Made by a program: the position numbers and the translations under genes. A stretch of 64,000 bases of DNA. Origin: Ridgeia piscesae (Eukaryota > Annelida > Polychaeta > Sabellida > Siboglinidae). How positions within the stretch are numbered: position 1 is the stretch's first letter; every line of letters starts with the position of its first letter. Under the pieces are notes generated by a model, which saw nothing but the letters and a program-made list of their open reading frames with translations, was not told where the DNA came from and searched no databases. Shown here in pieces: positions 36,290 through 64,000 of the stretch. The stretch spans positions 307,001 to 371,000 of the forward strand of contig JAODUO010000527.1 in assembly GCA_025642075.2 (NCBI GenBank), in the 5' to 3' direction.

Positions 36290-36607
36290 TGGAATCGGAA
36301 TCAGACGACAATTTCAACGAACCGGATCAGCTGATAGAACTTCGACAGCCAATTGACGAAAATTAATGAGCGCCATGTCGTTCAGCCAGATGACAATACT
36401 ATAGGCGAGTTGTTACTCGGCAGCAACATGGCAGACGATACCAGAAGACATATTCACAGAACACTGGCTGGACAACAACCGTATGAAGACAGTAAGCGCT
36501 TTACCTGGTGTAACCATTTGACAGCGCTGAAGGTGTACCTTGGCTATAAGTTTATAACCAACTCGAGACGATCTCAGACGAAGCATACGATAGACGTTAC
36601 CAGGTAA
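36290..36607 (+). other. unassigned coding-like stretch in two frames
   Basis: MESESDDNFNEPDQLIELRQ opens near 36291 and stops near 36366. A second, overlapping frame then runs to 36607 (contains MADDTRRHIHRTLAGQQPYE and TWCNHLTALKVYLGYKF). The acidic start followed by a frame break could be a decayed transposase N-terminus, but I cannot assign a family. Confidence 0.25.
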
Positions 36608-36675
36608 CAACAAAATGTTGTAATTCAGAATTTGCCCTACGTGGGAACATTAAACCTCGATTTCAACGTCCACGA

Positions 36676-36785
36676 CGGTACGGTACGGTACGGTACGGTA
36701 CGGTACGGTACGGTACGGGACGGGACGGGACGGGACGGGACGGGACGGGACGGGACGGGACGGGACGGGACGGGACGGGACGGGA
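36676..36785 (+). repeat. two-phase pentanucleotide array, (CGGTA)8 then (CGGGA)14
   Basis: Eight perfect CGGTA units (36676-36715) switch abruptly to fourteen perfect CGGGA units (36716-36785). The switch is a single T-to-G change in the unit. Confidence 0.98.
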
Positions 36786-37932
36786 CGAGGCGAGAACGGT
36801 CTACAACGTTCATTTGTGTGCAATTGTGTCGAGGAAACAGGTGTCTTAATTTTCTTTATCATACAACATGTCTCCACGTTCCATATTTTTTCCAAATTAT
36901 TCAACGTGTTTAGAGCAACCCGCCGAGGAAAGAGTTCCACTTGGGGGAAGTATTCCCAGTTGTAGGGAACCAGTTGTGGTTGGTTATAAAGGGGGTGTAA
37001 CAGGTTGAAATACACCACCACACATGACAACCAAAAACTTCAGTTTACCCATGTGTAATTGAATTCAGAACCGTTAATGTAAGGAAATGTGATAATAACT
37101 TTTGCAAGACATAATATACATAGTATTTCAGCGGTATAGTCTTTGTTGAGTTAATAATAAATGCGTCTTTTACCTGTCAGAATGCAGTGCGCCAGATGCC
37201 GGGGGATGTCGTTGGCGTGGAAACCTGCACTCACACGCAGTCACAAGGAAGAGGTAGACTCGGCACCGGTTGTGAACGGCGTCATCACTTGTCCGAGTCT
37301 CCGTTACGAGATACGAAGGAATCATTAGTCACAAAAGATTCGAAAAGAACTTGCTCACTGAGTTGTTTAAACAAACGACAATACTGAACACAACAATGGG
37401 AACTAAGAACACTGATGGCCTTCCAATATTGAAGAATGAATAAATACATGACAGTGAAACAATTCCAGCTGATTTATGTAGGTTCACCTTAGATAGGTTC
37501 GAAAGAATGTGAACTGCATCGCGCAATACATCGTATGATACGACTGATCAATATGTTGAATAGAATCGTTATGGTCAAGACCAGAAACAAAATAACTCGG
37601 AAGTTATTGAAGAACAACGTATACAAAAGGATGACAACTAAAGCAGTGTTCATCATAATAACGTAGAATTGCCTGATTGAAAGAGCAATAGTAATGCGGA
37701 AATATATGTGTACGTTGTTTTATTAACTTCAGAAACTAACCTACCAGAGTATGTCGACAAAGTTGGGCAGAATCGTAGCCATCGCCAGAATTGATGCGTA
37801 GTGCTAAAAATAGACATTTACATATTACATGAGGGATGATGTTTAGGCGCATATATTTCGATGGGATCGAAAACACTGGCAAATATAAAGGATTTCAGAA
37901 TTGTTTACGTGCAGGAACGTTGGTGATAAATG

Positions 37933-37937
<5 letters not shown>

Positions 37938-37986
<49 letters not shown>
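37938..37986 (+). repeat. (TA)n microsatellite
   Basis: Uninterrupted TA dinucleotides. Confidence 0.97.
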
Positions 37987-37987
<1 letters not shown>

Positions 37988-38327
37988 TTGTATACTGCGT
38001 CATTAACTTCACACTAAGTTTACGACATGGCTACAAACGTTGTTATTTGTTCAGCACTAACTGAATGTACGCCCACGTATGGCACAGGCCAGGTATTTAT
38101 TTGATTCACTCTGCCAAAAGCACGCATACTTTTTTATTTGACAGTTGACAGACAATTTGACATAACAACAACATCGACAAAGGCTTGTGGGAAATTCGGA
38201 AGCTTTTGAAACCTGAGCAAAATACATATCTACGTTGACTTTACCAAATCTAGGGATGTCAATGAAAAATTCAGATTGGATAGACTTATATTAATTTTGT
38301 TACGTGCCAACACACGGCCACACATAC

Positions 38328-38329
<2 letters not shown>

Positions 38330-38393
<64 letters not shown>

Positions 38394-38440
38394 CATAAAT
38401 GTGTAAATATATATTATATATATATATAATATATTATACC
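38330..38440 (+). repeat. (TA)n microsatellite with degenerate right end
   Basis: Pure TA to 38390, then mixed TATATA/AAATG sequence up to the candidate exon on the - strand. Confidence 0.93.
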
Positions 38441-38442
38441 TC

Positions 38443-38714
38443 TGATGTACACCGTGTGCTCGGTGCGCTTCTCATGCCCGAACCAGACGTTATACGTTCA
38501 TCCCTTGTGTGGGAAATTGTACTACTCCACACGCCATAGGCACCAGATGTAATGGGAAAACGGCTTCTGTTGTCTCTTCCGAACTGCAGGCGGCGTACGA
38601 AATTAAACATGTTCCCGAATAGCGGCAGTGGTCCCAAAGCACCACAGCCTCTATCGACCGCCGGGCGTTCTACTGTTGTCCAACGCGCCCCACTCTTGCT
38701 TCTTTTCCCTTGCG
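38443..38714 (-). CDS. candidate exon of an unrecognised gene, - strand
   Basis: On the - strand an acceptor CAATCCTCAG| precedes an open frame (RNAQGKRSKSGARWTTVERP, LGPLPLFGNMFNFVRRLQFG, then RFPITSGAYGVWSSTISHTR). A weaker donor TCAGAG|GTATAA follows. The stretch is G+C-richer than its surroundings and sits against a (TA)n array. No domain is recognised, so it may be an old exon, a transposon piece or chance. Confidence 0.3.
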
Positions 38715-39090
38715 CATTCCTGAGGATTGGATACTGCTCTAGATAAGAACTTACCTTTACTCTTATCATCTATCAGCCTGTTTAGATTAGATGTATTACT
38801 CTATCAGCCAGTTTAGATTAGATGTATTAACATGTAAATCAAGCTTTGTGTACATAAATACAAGCAAAATGTGTTTAATTTTCAATCATTCATATGATAC
38901 GTAATGCCACAGTGTCACGCTCACACTCAGCATATATGAGATGTTCTCATGTCCACATACTATCATTTGGCAAAAGAACAAGCAATAAATATCCAGTATT
39001 ACTGAAGATGTCGCCGTATATCTAAATCGAGGATATGGCGGGAAATTATGTGGTCACACAATATGCTCTGTATCAACAATATTATTTATT

Positions 39091-39092
<2 letters not shown>

Positions 39093-39136
<44 letters not shown>
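39093..39136 (+). repeat. (TA)n microsatellite
   Basis: Uninterrupted TA dinucleotides. Confidence 0.95.
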
Positions 39137-39140
<4 letters not shown>

Positions 39141-40211
39141 TTTAACTTTTCGCCAAAATAAATTTTGAAAAACAAATTTTTCAGTCTGCGTACGGTGAAT
39201 GTGTCATTTCCCGCCATTTGCTGGGTTTAGAGAGTCGGGTTACATTATGATGGTATCTTCATGAATATTAAAATGTTATATGTCTAGTCAGTTTATGTGT
39301 CCAAGTGATAATAAATGGATATAGAAAGATGTTGATATGATAAAAAATTCTATATGTTACGAGTGCGAGTGTGGAATAAACGGAACATTACGCATAGAAA
39401 TGTTACTGATATTTTTAACGTACAACGTGTAATAGTATTGAACGTGTCATATTAATAAACGAAAATTAAACATTTTATGTTGCCATGCTGTTGTGCTTTC
39501 GTTTACTTATCTGCCCGTGAATTTGTAACTAGATTTGATCAACTAAAATAATTTTACTTATGACGTATTCTGCGAATGTGTGTCAACCACTCGAGATGAA
39601 TATCGTTTTTCTCATAAAACGGATGCCTTTAATTTTTTTATTTGGGAATAACCTATGTTGGCGCTGGGTGTGAAAAAAATCCTAAATTTGCAGAACAGCA
39701 CCAGGATTATGAAGGGGCAGGCCTATACAATTTTTAGTAACGTTATCGTCCATTACGTAACACGTGAATTCGCGAGAATACCCACGCTAGGCACGTGATA
39801 CGTATTGTCTTCGGCGCAACAGACGTAGATGTGTTTTATGCGCACGTCCGTTTCCCGTAGTAAGAGGACGAGGCGGCAACGGAACCATCGGTAATCATCA
39901 GAATACGAAATCGAGCTTATCAAATAAATGATATGTAATTAGTAGGTGAGTGAAAGCGCATATCATGACACGTGATCGAAGAATGTAAAATGCAAATGTA
40001 TACGCTTTTAAAAGTTAATGTTATTGCCATTACCACGATGCTACGTTACGGTTCGAAAGCAAAGTGAATTTTGCCATCTGACTTTGACTCATGTCACAAA
40101 CGACTAAACAGTGTATGCTGGTTTAAATATTATTGTTTATATGTTATGTCTGTTAGTAGTAATATATTAGCTCTGTTGTTGTTGAGTACGGCGAATGTTA
40201 TCGTCATTATA

Positions 40212-40219
40212 TGACGTCA
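40212..40219 (+). promoter_or_regulatory. CRE palindrome in a CpG-richer stretch
   Basis: TGACGTCA, followed 13 bases later by TTACGTCAC, within the CpG-richer region 39750-40600. This could be the core of a promoter whose gene I could not identify. Confidence 0.3.
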
Positions 40220-40636
40220 CTGAAATGCTTACGTCACGCTACCGTTGATGTGTTTCGGATTATTTCCGGTTTGTCACCACATTGCCCGTTTCGTGTGATG
40301 GAACCGCGTAAGAAAAGAAAGAAAGAAAGAACACAACACAACACATGTTCTTAAAGTAGCCACCTGCAATACAGTGACCATATTTAGATGTCCCGGCTGT
40401 CCTTTGCTCAGCCCGTGCCCCGAGCGCAGCTGACCCGGATGTCATTACCCACAAAAGGTTCTCTGCCCACGGTGGCACGCCAGCTAATTCTTCGGGCAGC
40501 CTGTTAACTTTGTTCTTCTTTATGTTTCAGATGCAGAGCGTCAGCCGTGACGTCCGTCAGCGTGCACCTCAAGTCGCAGTATCGAGCAAAAGGTATGTCG
40601 CTATTATTCTTAACTGAGGTTTGTGTTTCAGGTGAT

Positions 40637-40866
40637 GTGACCCAGAAGCGGACGCAGAAGAGGACGCAGAAGAGGACACAGAAGAGGACGCAGAAGATGG
40701 AGTAGAAGAGGACGCAGAAGGGGACGCAGAAGAGGACTTGGAAGAGGACGCAGAAGAGGACACAGAAGAGGACTCAGAAGAGGACGCAGAAGATGGAGGA
40801 GAAGAGGACGCAGAAGGGGACGCAGAAGAGGACTTGGAAGAGGACGCAGAAGAGGACACAGAAGAG
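40637..40866 (+). repeat. 12-bp array with a 96-bp higher-order period
   Basis: Units of GACGCAGAAGAG and variants repeat, and the distinctive AGATGGAG block recurs 96 bp apart (40695 and 40791), followed both times by the same order of variants. One + frame reads as Glu/Asp-rich and the - strand as Ser-rich. No initiator ATG precedes the acidic frame, so it is not called as a gene. Confidence 0.85.
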
Positions 40867-41375
40867 ACCATCTTATTCATTGCTCTGTTAATTCAATCTT
40901 ATTTCTGTTTCCGGTGCGATGCGTCAATCGTCCCGGGATGTCAGCGGACATCTGAAGAAGGAGAAAATAGAGAAACGGTAATTTTCCACTTCTTGTGACC
41001 ATGCCCGATTTTTGGAGCGCTTTTAAAATTTGCCTATGTTTTTCTGTTTCTATGTGCGAAGCATCAGCGGTGGTTTCAGCGCACAGGTATTGTGTTAGTT
41101 TTAATCTTGCACAGCGGTATCCCTTGTTAAATTCGTTCAATTCACTCTTCCTAAGTTTGATATATGTTTCAATTGCAACGAATTTCACCATCACACTGCA
41201 GTCGGCAGACGTCGTACGACAATGTTGACTGACCAACTGCTATGAAGATAAGCAACGAAATCATTAAAGTTGCATATACTAATTGTAGTTTCGGTTACTT
41301 TAATATATTTTAATGTCGTGTTATCATATAACGATATCATTTATTCTCTTTTCCAAAATAAATTTGTTGTGACAG

Positions 41376-41572
41376 CATCTGAAATCAGTCGAACAAGTAA
41401 AGCCTCATATGTAAAAGAAATTACCGATGACATTATTGATGATGCTAATTTGAACTTCCATGCATTTAGGGTGCAACGGTCAACGTGGTATTCATCCGAC
41501 GGTGGTGCGTATGGTCGGAGATATCGCAAGCAAGCGCAAGACATCGACCTTACAACAATACACACACGCAAG
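41376..41572 (+). CDS. candidate exon of an unrecognised gene
   Basis: The acceptor TTGTTGTGACAG| and a strong donor CAAG|GTAAGA bound 197 nt (phase 1 to phase 0). Translation is open and well mixed: SEISRTSKASYVKEITDDI, IDDANLNFHAFRVQRSTWYS, then GRRYRKQAQDIDLTTIHTRK. I do not recognise the protein. It lies 1.8 kb upstream of CCM2, on the same strand. No partner exon could be fixed: a segment at 42677-42724 (VAEEIFNGLTAGGQS then stop) has a fair acceptor but the wrong phase for direct joining. Confidence 0.35.
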
Positions 41573-43219
41573 GTAAGACTAGGACAGTTCGTTGTATTCT
41601 TGTAGCTTAAATTGGATTGAACTATGCATTATGTCTAAAAATTACTGCATAACAGGAAGCCGCAGAACACGACGTGCTCTGTAAAGTGCTGTAACTAGAA
41701 GGTTTGTTGAGCAAAGCGTTCCTCTGTTGAGTACACACTGTCTACTGTTGCACTTGCATGCATGGTCAGTCAATGCAGTGACATCCCAGCAAACAGCTAA
41801 CGTAACGTACCGTTGTAGCGCTTACATTTTTCCGGCGTTAAAAACGTTCCGATTGATGTTTCTGCGCATGCGCGATACACGTAAAATCATCAATATGCAG
41901 CGAAAGGACATAACAGTTATGGTATAAATACTACGAGTTGTTCGTTAAGATGTATATAACCTCTCAGCAAAGTTATTTGTCGCAAATTAACAAAAGGCAA
42001 ACAGGTTTCGAGGCATGTTTTGATTAACAAGCATAAATCACGTGACTGTGTTGGGCCATAATCCGTGACAGTGATTTATAACAAACGTAGTATTTTACTG
42101 CATTGAACGATATTTTAAGCAATTCTTCACAGTAATCGTCACAGGATGGTTAACGAACAGCCCGTGGCACTTATACCGAAAATGCTTTGTCGTTTCGCTG
42201 GACATTACTGATTTTACATTTATCGCGCATGCGCAGAAACGTCAATCGGAAAGATTATAACGACCGGGAAAATGTAAGCGCGACACCATAACGTTACCTG
42301 AAGATTAACATTTTTTTTATTATGTGGTTTACATATAATACGTTACCATAATATTTTAAATACGCATTCATTTTCGTACATTGATTAAGTATTATTATCG
42401 AAACGCACAGTTTCCAGTTTACCGCAGGTACTTGGAATACTATTATTTATGACGTTCTCATAACGTTAGTGAATGTTAATGTGACAGGGCGTATTTGCTC
42501 ATCACAAAGTGTCAGCACACAGTGGTCACGTGAGATGCTGTTAACTGTCTCATAATCTGCCCATAAGGTACAATCAATAATGTTAAATTATAGCTCCAGT
42601 TGATTGATTGGTTTAATGTTTTTGATCGACACATATTTAACCTTACACATATCGCATGTTGTCTTCGCATGCAGATGTAGCCGAAGAGATATTCAACGGC
42701 TTGACAGCTGGTGGTCAGAGCTAGGTCTGATGGCGCGGTGGGGTCTTGCAACGTTGAACCCAGAGACACCCGGAAAGGCAAAACAGAGACGCTTTGCGGC
42801 ACTTCGATTTTATGTAATCGTTATTTAGAACATATACTCTGCTTTATAATAAATATACATACCCTGTCAAACTCGACATTTTGTTCTTTGTTAGTCTAAA
42901 TTAATTTGATGTGTACCAAAGTAAAATTCACGGTTAGCTGCATAGTTATTTTTGTTGGGGTTAGTTTTAAACGAAACGCATGCGCACACGCACAAGCTGC
43001 AACCACAAACATGCACATATGCGCGCGCACATATGCATACACAGGATATTGGCGGATAAGAAGTCATTATTAGGCTGTCGGTTCACCGTACAGTTAAATT
43101 ATTGACGGTAGACGTATGCTGGGGCGTAAATCGTTTGCATGAGATAAAAATAGGTGGTATACGGTAATATGACAGTGACTCTCACGTCTTGGAGGTCCGA
43201 AAGCATTAGCACAACAAAC
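41573..43219. other. sequence between candidate exon and CCM2
   Basis: The words GCGCATGCGC/GCATGCGCAGAAACGTC occur in opposite orientations near 41865 and 42226, next to ACGTTCCGATTGATGTTTCT and its near reverse complement. They form an inverted repeat with about 330 bp between the arms that may be another foldback element. Otherwise nothing is supported. Confidence 0.5.
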
Positions 43220-43267
43220 ATGGATGACAGTAGCAGGTGCGTCAAACGGAGCGTCGTCGTTAGTTGA
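43220..43267 (+). promoter_or_regulatory. upstream ORF in the CCM2 5' leader
   Basis: An ATG with A at -3 and G at +4 opens a 15-codon frame (MDDSSRCVKRSVVVS) that stops 71 bases before the CCM2 start codon. If the transcript starts upstream of 43220 it would be read first and could lower CCM2 translation. The transcription start site is not visible, so use of this ORF is unproven. Confidence 0.4.
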
Positions 43268-43300
43268 ATGAAGTGTACTATCTTAGAGTATTACTGAAAA

Positions 43301-43308
43301 TGACGTAA
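43301..43308 (+). promoter_or_regulatory. CRE/ATF-like site near the CCM2 start
   Basis: TGACGTAA lies 31 bases upstream of the CCM2 ATG in a CpG-richer stretch (43180-43310). It resembles CREB/ATF-bound promoter elements. A single octamer is weak evidence. Confidence 0.3.
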
Positions 43309-43338
43309 CAGGAGATAATATGTGTACATCAGTATGAC

Positions 43339-63857
<20,519 letters not shown>

Positions 63858-63914
63858 GTGTGGCTCTCGCTGATTAAATCTGTGCATTTCGTAGTATAGT
63901 GTCTAAAAATGAGC

Positions 63915-64000
63915 TACCATTGTGTCTGTGTGCGTGTCTGTGTCTGTGCGTGCGTGTGTGTGTGTATGCGTGTGTCTGTGTGTGCGTTTGTGTGTTGTGT
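63915..64000 (+). repeat. (TG)n microsatellite at window edge
   Basis: TGTGTCTG/TGTGCG-rich run that continues past the window. Confidence 0.93.

Larger units (their letters stand above)
36786..38442. other. non-coding DNA
   Basis: Short open frames at 37187-37387 and elsewhere show no domain. Contains two (TA)n tracts listed separately. Confidence 0.55.
38715..41375. other. non-coding DNA with CpG-richer patch
   Basis: 39750-40600 has more CpG and two CRE-like sites. ACTTTATGTTTCAG| at 40530 and AAAG|GTATGT at 40593 look like splice sites around 62 nt, but the next acceptor is only 39 bases further on. No protein is recognised. Confidence 0.5.

Noticed and set aside
40593..40631. 39-bp intron between AAAG|GTATGT and TTTCAG|
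   Set aside because: Too short for a normal animal intron, and joining the flanks gives a stop codon or runs into a simple repeat.
40569..40880. Ser-rich - strand ORF
   Set aside because: Antisense of the 12-bp GAAGAGGACGCA array.

Overview
This is eukaryotic, animal nuclear DNA. The background is AT-rich and mostly non-coding, and it is dense in (TA)n and (CA)n microsatellites, minisatellites and decayed transposable elements. The one gene I can name with confidence is a multi-exon CCM2 (malcavernin) orthologue on the + strand. The CCM2 sequence is clearly diverged from human. The retroelements are of a kind common in marine invertebrates. I therefore favour a lophotrochozoan, possibly a mollusc; that is an inference and the species cannot be read from the window.

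Layout. 1-12.5 kb: gene-poor DNA with microsatellites and copies of a small DNA-transposon family. 12.5-15.4 kb: a 51-bp minisatellite of about 56 units, open on both strands but not believable as a gene. 15.4-22.4 kb: non-coding DNA, a possible conserved regulatory block near 16 kb, several (TA)n tracts and SINE-like tails. 22.4-23.3 kb: a dead LINE 3' part. 24.1-26.2 kb: an intronless, strikingly G+C-rich gene for a secreted-then-membrane-spanning protein. It has two copies of an unrecognised module (core W-R-H-G-F-P), each followed by an EGF-like cysteine cluster, then a thrombospondin type-1 repeat, one transmembrane helix and a cytoplasmic tail of 14-residue repeats. Its frame is broken once. 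26.9 kb: a tRNA-derived SINE. 28.1-30.2 kb: a tandem duplication offset by 1167 bp whose middle part looks like poorly polished sequence. 32.4 kb: a small foldback element. 33.4-33.6 kb: a second LINE remnant on the - strand. 35-42 kb: G+C- and CpG-richer patches with unassigned open frames and candidate exons, plus several simple arrays.

43.3 kb to the right edge: CCM2. Nine exons can be placed (43339-43365, 50114-50266, 51121-51204, 57607-57705, 58747-58834, 59152-59228, 60210-60348, 61595-61634, 63689-63857). They run from the initiator Met through the PTB domain to the start of the harmonin-homology domain; the rest of the gene lies outside the window. Splice phases chain correctly throughout. 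The most unusual feature is at the 3' end of exon 7: a 42-bp (14-codon) minisatellite of 14 units starts inside the exon and repeats its candidate 5' splice site in every unit, always in the same phase.

The two best leads are the G+C-rich two-module TSP1 membrane protein (24145-26179) and the in-frame, splice-site-carrying minisatellite in CCM2 (60335-60929).
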